Origin: Rhynchopus sp. YZ270_cl-10
Lineage: Eukaryota > Euglenozoa > Diplonemea > Diplonemida > Diplonemidae
Direction: 5' to 3'
Length of the DNA stretch: 64,000 nt
Assembly (NCBI GenBank): GCA_964035575.1
Contig: OZ037854.1
Coordinates: forward strand, 868,001-932,000
A program made the position numbers and the translations under genes. The stretch's first letter is position 1. Each line of letters opens with the position of its first letter. Of this stretch, positions 37,901 to 50,431 are shown piece after piece. The notes below the pieces were generated by a model, which was not told the origin of the DNA, searched no databases, and saw only the letters and a list, made by a program, of their open reading frames with translations.

Positions 37901-39269
37901 TCCCGTTTCCCCTATGTGAGCGGGGATCGTAGGACGACACAAAAGTGTTCTCAATCGTCCTATACCCACCTGATTTTTGCCCCGCGTATAGGCGCGTAAA
38001 GGCCCGTACAGGCCCGTATAGGCCAAACTCCACCTATTTTTCCCAGCCTTTACGCGCTATACGCGGGGTAAAAATCAGGTGGTATACCCTCAAAACAGCA
38101 ACCACATTTCCCCCTCCACACAGTGGTCGCGCTAATTATGGGAAAAAATGGGGAAAAAATGGATTTCGGGTACGGAAAAACGTTCCTTGAAAAGGATAGC
38201 TGGGGAGGCCCGGAAAACCCGTTTTGTGGCATTTCCGGGCCAATCCCGGCTTGTGGTGGGGTATATACGGAAAAATGGACAAAATTTTAGTGACTTAAAT
38301 TTTCGCAAAATATGAACCCATACTCGTAAACAAGGGTCATTTTCAGGAAAATTCGGAAAATTCCGAGATTTGGAAGCAATATTTCTCCTGAAAATCAGTG
38401 GGTTTTCAGCCCCAAAACATACCGCGATTGGAATTTCCGGAATCCGTCCGCGCTGTGGTGGGGTCACTTTGCCGAAATGGCCAATTTTTTGGTTTTGGTC
38501 AAAATCCATGTGGGTAAAGAGGGCCAATGTAAATCCCACAACCAGATTTTCTCTCCCTGATCCTGACGTCTTGCAACATGAAAATGCGCGAAAACACCGG
38601 CATTTGCATTTCCGGAATTCGTCCGTTCTGTGGTGGGGTCAATTTGCCGAAATGGACAAGTTCTTGGTTTTGGTCAAAACCCGTCAGTGTAAGGTAAAGG
38701 GGGCAAGTGTTTGCCTGTAGAAACTGGAAGGGAACAGGCAGCGCCGCAGGCGCACGGTAACCAACTTTTTTTTTTTTTCCTTTTCTTTTTTCTCCTCTTT
38801 CTTTTGACTTTCCGAGCCAATTGCGTTCCACGGCGGGGTCACATGTATATGCAAGTCCACTATGTGGTGGTCTTACTCAACAATATTAGAACTTCTGGTT
38901 TCTTAATGAAATCCCCGTACTGCAAAAAAAAAACGTTCCTACCAAAACCCCCAAAAATCCCGGGATGAGGGATGGACTTTAGCGCGAGCTCTGCCTCCAC
39001 ATCATCTCTTATCGACCTTTTTTTTTTTCTGTTATATTTTTCTCTCAATACAGGTTCCTAAGATACAGGACTCACGTCCAGGACTGGGTCCTGTGGTGGA
39101 GGTGCAGAAGTTAGGGTTTCCTAGCGACACTAAGACAGCGACATCCCCTGACAAGAACCCTCACGCAGCGTGGGTGGACATGACCTTTGGTGAGGGCACC
39201 ACACGTAGTATGCGTGAACGCACGCTCGATGCAGAGTTTGACACTGAGTTCATGAGTGCTGTGGAGTGA
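34923..39269 (+). CDS. Polycystin-2-like (TRPP) cation channel
   Basis: Two exons, 34923-37886 and 39054-39269, phase 0; 1,059 residues. The N-terminal 150 residues are Pro-rich and acidic with two similar PPLIASLLG/PPLMASLLG motifs. First membrane helix near residue 181 (FFCTYMVLVTISMLIND). The large extracellular polycystin domain follows and contains the family block NWIDGNTRAVLVDLLTFNAV ending HSPFRN. Five more helices follow (LFFLDVAALLCVVLEVFVFF, FVMFVWVIVFATLTA, and so on), a pore loop (FFMISKGTIDNF) and S6 (EWLVMLNMFIAIITG). The filter position that reads LGD in animal polycystin-2 reads SKGTID here, so selectivity may differ. The cytosolic tail is charged and helical. Such channels pass Ca2+ or Na+ in cilia or internal membranes. 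The single intron is 1,167 bp and full of repeats. Confidence 0.9.
37965..38082. mobile_element. Miniature element in the polycystin intron, TATA flanks
   Basis: CCCACCTGATTTTTGCCCCG and CGGGGTAAAAATCAGGTGG are inverted termini continuing through CGCGTATA and GCGCGTAAAGG on both arms. TATA is present at 37961-37964 and 38083-38086. The centre holds three short GGCCCGTA-type repeats. Confidence 0.8.
38221..38860. repeat. Array of four diverged repeat modules in the polycystin intron
   Basis: The block TTTCCGGxxTCCGTCCG followed by TGTGGTGGGGT occurs near 38252, 38454 and 38629, and in a decayed form near 38828, at spacings of about 200, 175 and 200 bp. Modules two and three add TTTGCCGAAATGG. 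Relatives in inverse orientation lie at 18861-19066 and 26577-26690, so the modules have been moved around the genome. Confidence 0.7.
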
Positions 39270-39495
39270 GGGGGGAGGGAAATCGTGTAGGGCACGAACA
39301 ACGTCGAACCAAAATAGAACATTTGCATTAGCAGAATCTCAGTAGGGGGAAAAAAAATAAAGTATACCCCCCCCTCTCTTGGAACACATATTTGTCAATG
39401 AAGCCTCTGGGGGGTTCGATAATCCCTGGAAATCCTTGTAAATCTCACCCATATCCTCCAGAAAAAAGACAGACCGTGGGGTCAACGAGAAATGC

Positions 39496-42400
39496 ATGGA
39501 GGAGATGCACCAGACACACCCACAGCACAGTTCGTATGACCCAGATGAGGCGCTCCCCTCCCCTTCCTCTGTGAACCTGGCTCGCTCACCCCTCGATCTA
39601 CCCCTTGATCCACCCCTCTCCGCGCCACGCCAATGGGCGGCGGATATGAGGGCAAGCTTTCATCAGGATAGCGTGGATCTGCAGGATGATGTGCGTGCCT
39701 GTCTGGCACGCATTGCGCCGACGCCAGACCCACAGCGGAGAGTTGCACTGTGCACAGAGATGCTGAGGAGGACGATGCCGCATTTGGAGGAGGCGTCGTC
39801 TGTGTATGTAGTACTGACGGCGCTCAACGATGCGCTCTTTCGCCGCGAGGCTGTCCCGTTGTCTGCTGCTGCCGAGCCCCCTAGAGAAGTGGTTGCGGTG
39901 CTCCTCAGCGTTGCTGCCGCCAGCTCGCACGCCCTGGTAGGACAACTCATAGACGAAGCGCTTGCGTCCTACGAACGGTGGGGTGCCGTCATCGCATCGC
40001 ATTTCTACGCAATAGAGCAGAACGCTGTAGCATCACACCATTATGAAACAACATTGTCCCAGCGGGTCTGGAGGATGTGGTTGGGGAGACGGAAGGAAGA
40101 GAACATCACCACCTCGCGTGCAGCCTCGTTGAATATCTTAAGTGGCATCAAGGAGTTGCTGCAAGGTGCGAAAGGGGAGGGTGAGAAACGAGAGGTGAAA
40201 CAGTCGCCGTGGGGGATGCAGCGCGCACAACAGCAGGGTGTTATGCAAGGCTCCAATGTGTCATCCTCGTTTTTGCTCTCCCAAGCGGAGCGTGTAGGGG
40301 TGGATCAACAGGGTGGTGTTGCGCAGCACAGTACCCAGCAGCGTACCCCTCTGCACTCTGCACAGCAGGGAGGTGTGCATGGCTCCAATGTGTCGTCCTC
40401 GTTTTTGCTCTCTCAAGTGGAGCGTGTAGGGGTGGATCAACAGGGTAGTGGTGTTGCGCCCAGTACCCAGCAGCGTACCCCTCTGCACGCTGCACAACAG
40501 GGAGGTGTGCATGGCCCCAATGTGTGGTTTCGTGCAGGGGGTGGTGGTGGTGTGGCACAGCGCAGCCCGCAGAAGCAGACCCCTTCTCTGGACGCACCTC
40601 TGGCCTCGTCGTTTCTCTCGCAGGGAGAGCGGCAGGGTAAGGAGAAAAACTTTGATGTGTCCTCGTCCCGCATCGCAGGGGGTGTGGCACAGCACAACCT
40701 CCAGCAACGTGCCCCCCAGCCAGCTCAGGGTAGGTCCGCGCAGGAACTGTCCTCGTCGTTTCTTCTCTCGCAGACTGCGGAGGCGAGTGTGCTGAACACC
40801 ACCACAGCCACCTATCCTGCCTTTGAGGCGAAGGCAGGCGCGCTTCTGTCAAGACAGGCGCTGCCGCAGAGCTTCTTTGTGATAGACAAGAATCTGCGTT
40901 TGCAGCGTGCGGAGCTCGAGGCGAGGGTAATATTGAAGCGACGGAAGCTGCACATATTTTTTGCAAAATGGCGTGCGCGGGAGGCTGCACGGCGTGGGGG
41001 AGCGGAGGCAAGGTGCAGGGAGGTGGAGGCGGGGTTTGTTGCACGCATCTTTTGTATGTGGAGGACGCGGCAGAAGGTGCAGACGCAGATCAGGCAGGCG
41101 AGCTGCTCCATCAAGCTACGTGCCTGCTTTGTCTCTTGGAGGCGGCAACAGTGCGAGCGCCATGCATCACGAAACTTCCATAACAATGCAGTCAAACTAC
41201 GTTCTTGGCAGACCTGGGTGACATTGTACGACCAACGCCTTCAGATCCGTCTTTTCTCCAAAACACGGATGTTCCTTCACAAGCAGGCCGTCTTCCGTGC
41301 ATGGAAGACATGCCTCCTTTGGGCACGGCATGACGGAATGCGCATCGGCAATGTCTTTCAGTTGTGGCGTAGGGCTGCAGTGCTGCAGAATGTGCGTACA
41401 GAGCAGACGCGACGGCACTTTGCGCATTGGAGGGCGAGGGTCTTCCGGGGTATGCGGATTAGGGCAAATCGTGCTCATTGGTTTGTTATGTGGAAGGCAG
41501 CATGGCATCGGCGACAGACGTTGAAGCAGCGGTGCTTTGCGCAGTGGAGGAAGCGCTTTGGGCAGATCTGCAGCAACGATGTCATGGACGCAAGTTGCGA
41601 GCAGTTTGCCATGCGAAGGGAGGACAACACCGTTGCAGCGTCGTTTCTTCTGTGGCGGCATGCATCGGAACGGCGTGCTGCGGAACGTACCATTGTGGAA
41701 GGGTTCATAGCGAGGCGCCGTGCTACGTGCAGGGCGCGTCTGTTTGGGAGGTGGCGGGACGCGTTGTGGGTAGTAGACGCATCGCAGCATGCACGGAGTG
41801 AACACATGCGTGGCATCAAACGGCGTGCTTTTGCGATGTGGCGGGGCCTTTTGACGCCCGCATATTTGCATGATCTGCACGACATATTCTTGCAGAGAAG
41901 TTTGCAGAGGAGGTTTGCGCGCTGGCGTACGGCAGCAGCGGACAGCATCATTGTGCGACGGAGTGTGCCGGTGTTCTCGCAGTCGCTTGTGAACGCCTTT
42001 TTCATGAAGTGGAAGGTGCGGCATCTGCAACGTATAATGAACCACGTGGCAGACGACCTCCACTCAGGGAAGCTCGCTGCCGCCCAAACCACACTCTTCT
42101 ACCGCTGGAAGCTCCGTGCGGCGCAAAGGGTGGCGCTTAGAACGGACACTGCCGACGCACTGCGTGCGCTGAACGTCCAGCGGCGACACCTCAGGATGTG
42201 GTTGGTGGCGCTCAAGGAGGCGCAGATGGGGCGCCGTGCGGGTATGCTTACTTTTGACTTTTAATTGAGGGGCAGTCCAAAGGGGTCAACTATGCCTTGC
42301 CGGATGAAAAAGCCACCGATAGTCAGGCCAGATGTGCTCTGCTGTCTCGTTGGATGGATCACTTCACTTTCCATTTTAATTGTAGTGAGGCAGCTATTTT

Positions 42401-42587
42401 ATTTGACTCGGCACGTAAGGCTGAGGAAACGTCTTATAAACCTTTCTTTATTTTTGCAGGAATCGCCGACACAGTTCGCCTCAAACGCGCTATGTTCGAA
42501 CTCTGGCGGGACGAGTTTGAGCGCCGCAAGGTTGTCCCGCAGTGGCAGAAGCAGCTTGCGGAGAAGGGCCCCCCACGTTTCTGGTGA
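39496..42587 (+). CDS. Sfi1-like centrin-binding repeat protein
   Basis: Exons 39496-42241 and 42460-42587; 957 residues. From about residue 470 the protein is a long helical array with a tryptophan every 20-35 residues in FxxWRxR settings: IFFAKWRAREAARR, RIFCMWRTRQKV, HFAHWRARVF, WFVMWKAAWHRR, RCFAQWRKRF, RFARWRTAAA, FFMKWKVRHL, ending MFELWRDEF. This is the Sfi1 pattern, where each W-centred helix binds one centrin; such proteins build fibres at basal bodies, centrosomes or spindle poles. Residues 245-440 are disordered and contain about three tandem units of roughly 130 bp (SNVSSSFLLSQ, ERVGVDQQG, QQRTPLH). The first 200 residues are helical and unrecognised. Start chosen at the first in-frame ATG. 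The intron contains a hairpin-family element. Confidence 0.85.
40245..40640 (+). repeat. Coding tandem repeat of about 130 bp in the Sfi1-like gene
   Basis: GCTCCAATGTGTCATCC at 40251, GCTCCAATGTGTCGTCC at 40381 and GCCCCAATGTGTGG at 40513 start three units encoding SNVSSSFLLSQ-type segments; the third has decayed. Similar SSFLLSQ motifs recur further on. Confidence 0.75.
42405..42450 (+). repeat. Hairpin-family element inside the Sfi1-like intron
   Basis: GACTCGGC, ACGTAAG, GCTGAGG, then CGTCTTATAAACCTTTC. The stem CTCGGC/GCTGAG differs in sequence from CTAAGC/GCTTAG yet still pairs (one G-T wobble), while tail and spacing are the same. Confidence 0.75.
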
Positions 42588-43394
42588 AGGGGGGAAACGT
42601 TCCTCCCAGCGGCACCCAGCAAGGGGTTGTCGCGACTATCAAAATGTGGCAAGGACTGTTTGCAGTGTGTTGGCTACGTAAGCCCATCCTCAGGAAAACA
42701 AGCAAAGGTGGTTCAAGGTGGAGGGAGGTTGCCAACACCCTTGTTCCACCTGTGGGGTACACGTGGAGTAGTGTCGTGCATAAGTAGGTCACAGGGTGAT
42801 GCGGCCGTGCTGTCCCTCTGTGCTGTTCTGAATGTTTTTTTTTTCTCGCCGTTGTTGCATTTCTTTCTTGGGAAAGGGTGGGAGGGGGTTTATTCTTCAC
42901 CTGAGTGTTTTGCACACTCACACACGTACAGCGAGGTGTAGCCACGTTGGTATGAGAAGGGTGTCAACGTAGTATCGCCGTCGCTGGCATCGCTTTCTTA
43001 TTTTCTAGACAACAAAATAAAAGTGCAGTCTGTAGACTGTCGTAGAGTTCGTAGCAACCGTTCCATGTTTTTTCCACCCACTTTCTCGAACGGTTTTATT
43101 TCAGTACGACCTTGAAGTTCATATTCACTCGCCCTCCTTTCGAGTGGTGTCGTCGAGGCACTGTTGAAAAATTATGCAGTGTGACGTTTGTTCACCGAGT
43201 GTGCATCTCCTGATATGTCCTCTTGGTCTGTTGGTACTCATGGCGAAAATGTATATTCATCCCGTCGATGGGGGAAAAGTGCAATTTACAATCGGAATAT
43301 TGCCTTCAAGTGCGTTCCTGACCCGTGTGACGCAGGAACCACACAACCCTGCACACAACAGGCAAAAGAAACACATACGAAACACCTTTACACC
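42588..43394. other. Intergenic region, nothing recognised
   Basis: No gene or repeat of note. The last 80 bases before 43395 match the leader of the second copy at 53290-53368 and mark the left edge of the large duplication. Confidence 0.6.
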
Positions 43395-46300
43395 ATGAAG
43401 CAGATCGTGGCAGCTGTGCTGCTTCTGGCAGCAACTGCTGTCAACGGACAGTGCAACTTCAACGACATGACGGTCAGCCTTGGCTCTCAGACCCTCAAAG
43501 GAGCGTATGTACTATGTTTGCATGTCTCAACCATTTCCCTTTCAACACAGGAGTTTGGCTGGAGCTGGTGTGACGGTTGGCGTTGTGGCACCGCTTGCTG
43601 CATGCACGGGATTTGTGGCAACGACCAGCCAGTGCACCCTGCAGGCCGCGAACTACAACGGTGGTGTGGCAATCACTGTGACTTGCACAGGGTCGACGTG
43701 GGGACCAGCAGTGCTGTCTGCTGATCCGTGTGCAGCAATGGCGCCAGCAATTGCGAACGCTGGTACCATCACAGGTAACGAGGGAGACACAAAGCCTGTT
43801 GTGTGCAACTCAGGTTTCACGTGCGACCAGGCCACTTGCAATGTGATTTGCACGGCCAATGCATTCACCTTCGTGACACAGACGCCGGCAGTGACGGCCC
43901 TCCCCACTTGCATTCGTATGTAACACATGTCGCCACTCACACACCACCTACCCCTTCTCCACAGAGGACTGCACACTGCTCCCCCTCGCTGGAGCATCGC
44001 TGAGCGGCTGCACGGCAGGAGGTACCCTTGTCGACATGACCATCCCCGGAGCACCGACCTGCACATGGAACATGGACGCTGGATTTGATTGTGGTGGCAT
44101 GACCACTGGTGCCATCACTTGCACTGCAGGTACGCTTGCCGGAGCACCCACGTGCACGGAGAATGTGTGTGCTGTGTACGATCTTGGAACTGCACCTGCA
44201 GGTCTCATTGCTGGCCCGAACCAGGGAATGGTGCTCCCGTGCACTGCGATGACTGTGCTGACGGCAGTGACCCAGCCTTCGTGCAGTCTGCAGTGCGACA
44301 GTTCTGCAGGGTACACCACCAACACTGGTCTCCTGAACTGTGACGCACTGAACATGGGAACAGGAGTAGTTGCAACACCCAGCATTACGTGCGCACCAGT
44401 GCAGTGCCTGCAGCCCTTCGACCACGCAGCAGCTGGCATTGTCGACCCTGCAATGACCCTGCCATCGTGCAACAATGTGCTTGCGACTCCGTGCTCGCTT
44501 GTGTGTGACGGCAATGGTTACGCACAGGGTGGTTCTGCACCGAGTCTGCAGTGCACACAGGATACTACAAACCCCGATGTTGGGAACTGGGTGTTGACGA
44601 ACCCTTGCCTCGGACCTGCCACATGTGCGATCTACACCTGTCCCGATGGGTATGTTCGTTTTCTTAATATTTAATTACACTGTGATTCCGGGTGGAAAAT
44701 TCTTGCGTTTAAGTCACGATCGGTCTGTTGTATTTCAAGTCAACTTTTTTTGGGCCAGGCCGGGAAAAATAGTTGTTCACGAAAACCACCCTCATGCCAT
44801 ACCACCCACCCCACCTACAGACTTCTGCTTGACGCAAACCCGACTGCCATCAACTGCCCGCAGGTGACAACAGGCGGGACTCCAATTGCCGCCATCTGCT
44901 CAGCCCTGCATGCTGACAACACAGCAGCATGCTGCCCGAACCTGGCACAATGCCCGGCATTCGCATCGAACGCACCGACGTGTGCATGTGACGCAGGATA
45001 CGACTCAAACCCGGCACTTCCGCAATGGAGTGGCACTGCTTGGACACACACGTGCTCTGAGAAGGCGTGCTCTCCGTTCACCTTCCCACCCGGAGCTATT
45101 GCTGGAGACACAGACGGATGTGCCAGCGACCCCATTACTCTGACAACGGTGAACGACCCCACCTGTTCCATCAAGTGCGCGGATGGCTACGTTGCTGGAA
45201 CGTCAACAGTGACCTGCGACATCACCGGAAACCTGAACCCTCCCGCAACTCTGTCGTGTGTGGAGAAGTCGTGCTCGTCGTTCCCGATGCCGACAGGAGC
45301 CACTGGCGGAGACAGCGGAACACCGTGCTCTAACATGGGGACTGTGCTGAAGCCTGTGACGGCGCCTTCATGCTCTGTGAAGTGCCAGGATGGTTTCACT
45401 GGCACACCAGCCACTATTGTGTGCGGAACATCTGTGACGAACGGAGGAGCACCTGCTGGAACGATTGACTGTGTTCAGAACCTGTGCGCATCGTACGCAT
45501 TCCCGAATGGAGTGGTGGCAGGAGGAGGTACGGGCACGCCCTGCACAAACAACACACGCATGCTGTCTGGAGATACGTGCCAGGCACAGTGCGACACAGA
45601 CTTCATTGGATCTGCATCCTCTGTGTCGTGCGCCTCTGACGCCACTGACGGACAGGTCGTCACAGGAGGACCGACGTGTGTGCCGACGTGCGCGACATTC
45701 GCGTGCCCTCTTGGATACGACGCAGCCAACGCTGCGACTGGATGCACGTCGTCCATCTGCACCACTGGCCAGTGCTGTGTTGCAGCAACATGCCCTTCGG
45801 ACTCCACACAGGCGACTGTGAACGGTGCACTGGCGTGCAACTGCAACGCCGGATATGCAGGAACGATCACGTGGGATGCTTCTGCGACACCACCGATCTG
45901 GACTGGTGTGTGCTCGCCTGTGTGCAGCAACAGCTTGTTTGCAGGTTGCACCACAGGATCGACACTGGTGGCAGACTTCGCGACGAAGGCGTGCACTGGG
46001 CCAGGTGGGTGTGACATGACTTCGTGCACAGCGTGCCAGCAAATTGACTGCTGCGAAGAGTTTGTGTGCCAGGCACCTGGGACCACGAGACCCGAGTACC
46101 TGTTCTCGGGTGGCGACACCTGCACCACAGTGACTGCTTGTGGTACTGTGAGCTGTGCGGTTGGGTACTCCGGCACACCGACGATTCTGTGCCCTGGCAC
46201 TGGGTCTCAGTTCCAGCTGACCGGATGTGCTGATGTGGCCTGCCCGGCGGGAGCAAGCGGAGTGGGTGTGTGCGACTGTGGCACTGGCTACACAGTGACG

Positions 46301-49300
46301 GGAGGAGGAGGAGCTGTGTGGGACCCGACTTCGCGTGTGTGGCTGCACACATGCTCGCCCACGTGTGCGAACACGCTGTTCCAGACATGCGAGTCGATGT
46401 CCCTGTCGAGGATTGCTGATGCGGAACAGGTGACATGCACCACTGGAGGAAGCACGCTGGACCCCACCACGGACTGCACCGTGGCACAGTGCTGTGTGAG
46501 TATGTTACGCTTGTTTCTGTTTTTCAGGTGTTGTACAGAGTGAACAGCAAACACCAGAGTGCACTGCACTAACAAGGTTACTTTTTGTATTTTTGAATGC
46601 CAAAATGCATTGTTTGTTTTTTTTTTTGATGCGAACCTAATTGTTTTGCAGTTGGGTGTCGCGACTGCACTCCTTCTGTCATCCTTGTTTCTTGACCACA
46701 TCACTTCACAGCGACATGCGACCAGTTCGAGAGCGGGTCTGGGTGCCAGGTGCGTGGACTGAAGAGCCTTCCAAACCCTCAACAGATCAGATGCTCTGGA
46801 CCGGCGTCAACGGACTGCACGGAGTCGACCTGCTGTGTGGCGACGTGCAACAACCCTCTGTTCACTGGCTGTGGAGGGACCGGTTACCAGGCAAAGATCG
46901 GATGGGAGAACATCGAGTGCATGGACGCAAACCCAACGAACTGCAACGTGTCGACGTGCTGTGACGCAACTGTGTGCGGGAACTACGTGTGCCCTGCAGG
47001 ACAGTCGTCGAAGCCGAACCCGCCGACCTGTGTGGGTGCGTGCTCTGCATTTGGATGCTGTGACGACAACACGTGTCTTGCACTTGTGGCGACAAGCTTC
47101 CCTGCATACCTGATCCCCGGACGTCCTGGCTGCAGCACAGTTGCGACCTGTGGAAACATCCAGTGTGCCACTGGGTACAGGACGGATGGACCGGTTGGAG
47201 CCCGTCTGACCTGCGACGTGATGAACGGCATCTTCGGCACGACTGGGTGTGTGGAGAACATCTGCCAGCCGATCAACAACCTTGCCGGGTACAACGTTGA
47301 GCGTGCGCCCACCTGCAACACGACAAGCTCGTGTGGCACTGTGACCTGTGCAGATGGGTACAACGACAACAACGGAATGAACATTGTCGGGGTGAGGTGT
47401 CCCGCACAGGGTGGAGGCATGGAGGGCTTTGGGTGCATTGAGAACGTGTGCGCACCGCCAAACACAGACTTGTGGCGCCAGAACAACGTGGGTGTGGCTG
47501 TGGCACTGCCCGACTGCACGAGGGCGTCTGACTGTGGCGCCATTACCTGTTCGAATGGGTACTCTGCCAACCCCACAGCAGTGCTGCAGTGCACAACACC
47601 CGGTGGTGAGTTTGCCTCGGGAGGATGTGACCCGAACATCTGCCAGCCGCCGGGCTCTGCTCTGACTGGCTACGTGTTCACTGACCCGACGTGCGTTGTT
47701 GTGCCGAGATGTGGAACCATTGCATGTGACCGTGGATTCGAGGGAACACCGGTGGTTGTGTGCCCCAGCAACGGGGGAACGTTCACTGCGACAGGCTGCT
47801 CACGTATGTACTACCTTTCTTCTTGTCCTCCAGACTTCCCCATCCCAGTCACGTCACCACCACCCCAACACTTCAATATCTGAACCCAATCACTCTCTCT
47901 CTCTCTCTCTTTCTTCAGCTGTGGGCTGTCCTGTGAACTCGAACGGAACCCTGTGCGCTTGCAACTCTGGATACACCGGAACACCTAACTTCAACACAAC
48001 GACTGGAGCGTGGGACCACGTGTGCACTGCTGCCCCGTGCCCTTCCTTTGCGAACACACCCGGAGCATGTGTGTGCAACAGCGACTACACCGGAACGCTG
48101 ACGTGGACGGGAACTGCTTGGGCAGGTACGTGCATTGAGCGCCAGTGCAACTCGAGGCCGAGCTCGAGCCCCGGCTACACCATCACCGGAACGTGCTCTT
48201 CCCTGTCGGACTGCACCGTGACGTGCGCAAACGGCTACACGAACAGTGTGTCGGGTGTGGCACCGACGCTTGTGTGCAGCAGCGGGCTTGTGTTTGTGGG
48301 GAGAGGGTGCTCGCCTGTTGCGTGCCCTGTTGGGTCGAACGCAGGACCTGCAGGTGTGTGCACGTGTCTGTCGGGATACACCGGCGCGGCACCCGTGTTC
48401 AACACTGCGACACGGACGTTTGCTGTGACGTGCACTGCAGTGCCCTGCCCACTGAACACAAACGACGATCTGGGATTTTGCACATGCAAAGCCGGGTACA
48501 CGGGAACACCTACCTTTGTGGGATCACAGTGGACACACACCTGCGTGCTTGGGGGGACGACGGACTGCACTGCGCTTGTGGACACGAACACCCAGGCCAA
48601 CTTCTGCACACAGCAGAAGGCACAGGGTGCGTGCACCGACCCCGGTATCCTGGGTGTGTGCCAGAGGACGTGCTGCACCGGAACAGGAAACCTGGCGCCG
48701 ACATTCACCTACACTTCGGGGTCAACAACGTCGGGACCACTGACCTTCCCGGTCTCCTCGACAGGCACGTTCTCGCGCTCTGCCGCACTGACGAACATTT
48801 CTCCTGTTGAGAGCACACAGACGATTGTGACGACGAACGGTGTGGTGCAGTGCTCTGTGACGTCTGGCTCAAACCTTGCCGGCGCGACACTGAGGATTGT
48901 TGGGGGTGTTGGTGAACTGTCCTTCACAGGTCCTGTGAACTCTGCCACATCAGGCACCATTTCGTGCCCCATCACCGACAACGGAAGCCCGGCCCTGACC
49001 ACAACGGCCATCTTCCCGATCACAGTGGGTACGCCGATTGTGACGCCGTTCCCACCGACACCCACGACACCTGTGACGAACCCGCCTTGCAACGGGGCGT
49101 GCCTGTTCGCGAGCGACATTCCGCAGGTGAACAGCAACTACCGGGTGAGCGTTCTGACTGGGGCAGTTGTGTCTGGAAAGGCACTTCTGACGAACCTGCA
49201 CGGAGGTATCGCGGGTGAGGCAGCCACGGTGACATGCAGCCCGCAGACGGGCACAGCGTCGAATGTGTTCACAGTTCTCCCCCAGGTCACACGCACGACT

Positions 49301-50431
49301 GGAGACGTGGGTCTGCTGTCCTTCACAGCAGGACAGATTGTGACGGACGTGCTGGTGACCTGCACGGCGGTGGACTCAGCAAACCTGCAAACAGGATTCC
49401 AGTTTGTGATTTCGATCGGGAAGGAGACGGACGACAAGATCATGCGTCTTGGGCTGGTGGGTATTGTGTCTGCCTTCAACAAGGCGCTGTTCGTGCAGCT
49501 TGTGCAGGGGTACCTGAACGGTCTCACCACCACAAGGCTTGCAGGCCAGATCCGCGACGTTGTTATCTACTTCGTGTGCCCAGCATCGGCGTGCGGAACG
49601 ACCCTGCTGACGTGCCCCGTGACGTCGACTCTGAAGATTGCTGCCGGATGTGTGCGTGGAGACGACATTGCGAACGCGAGAGGTGCAGCGCTTCTTGCGG
49701 ACGCGAACAGTGTGGTTGACTTCACAATCACGACAGCAAACGCAGACGGAACCGCAGCGAAGATTGCCGACGTTGAAACTGCACAGACTGCCCTGAACGG
49801 CTGCATTAACCCGTACCTGACAACGGGCGTGTCGTGCAGTGTGTCTGGCATCGGCCCCAGCGACACTGTGACGCTTGTGGAGAAGCCGATTGAGGACCTT
49901 GATGATGACGACGACGAGTGGCTCTGGTGGCACTGGCTCCTCCTTGCCCTTGGGATCCTTCTCTGCTGCATCCTCTCGTGCATCCTGCTGTACTGCCTCC
50001 TCCGCAAGAAGAAGGACAAGGGCGAGCAGAAGGATGTGTACGAGCAGCGTGAGATGCAGAGCGCCCCACAGAACACACAGGCAGGCACCTACGACGACTA
50101 CAACACCACACGCGGGTCCGAGGACTACTACTCCAGCTACGACCCGAACAGCTACGCGTCCGAGGTCCTGGTATGCAGTGCACACATCACTTCACACAAC
50201 ACACAACACACTCATCACATCACAGGAGTTCCAGAACGACGATGCCGTGACGGCACAGTACATCGACGGGGAGTTCTACCCAGGAACCATCTGGTCCAAG
50301 GTATGCCCCACCTCCCCCACCACCACCACACACTTCAACACCCACAGGCAAACGACGGGACGTACAACATCAGATGGGCGGACGGCTCCCACAGCGAGGG
50401 TGTGCCGCCGGAGCAGATCAGACCTGCGTAA
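43315..50431 (+). repeat. Segmental duplication, unit 1
   Basis: Matches 53290-60505 almost base for base, including most introns. Similarity begins about 80 bases before the ATG and stops at the stop codon. Exceptions are the third intron (44650-44820, unrelated over most of its length) and a short coding indel near 50065. Confidence 0.95.
43395..50431 (+). CDS. Large Cys-rich membrane protein with Tudor-like tail, copy 1
   Basis: Eight exons: 43395-43504, 43551-43915, 43965-44649, 44821-46499, 46712-47803, 47919-50170, 50226-50300, 50348-50431; 2,113 residues. Signal peptide MKQIVAAVLLLAATAVNG. The ectodomain is built of many Cys modules: a sushi-like type (CSVKCQDGFTGTPATIVC), and a C-x-C-x2-GY-x-GT-x-W type (CNAGYAGTITWD, CNSGYTGTPNF, CKAGYTGTPTF). 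Near residues 1527-1565 lies a six-Cys segment like a ShKT domain (FCTQQKAQGAC then CQRTCC), then two Cys-poor beta-rich regions. One membrane helix near 1976-2008 (WLLLALGILLCCILSCILLY) is preceded by an acidic run. The cytosolic tail is Tyr-rich (YDDYNTTRGSEDYYSSYDP). The last two exons encode a Tudor/SH3-like fold (AQYIDGEFYPGTIW, then YNIRWADGSHSEGVPPEQIR). Cell-surface adhesion or recognition is inference. The first intron is only 46 nt. Confidence 0.87.

Noticed and set aside
39405-39435. tRNA T-arm-like GGGTTCGATAATCCC, also at 31612-31626
   Set aside because: No matching acceptor, D-arm or anticodon arm could be drawn around either site; probably a short repeated motif.
48235-49533. 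Long - strand frames inside the large surface genes (also 58310-59608)
   Set aside because: They are shadows of the GC-rich coding strand; the + frame has signal peptide, Cys modules and consistent splice sites.
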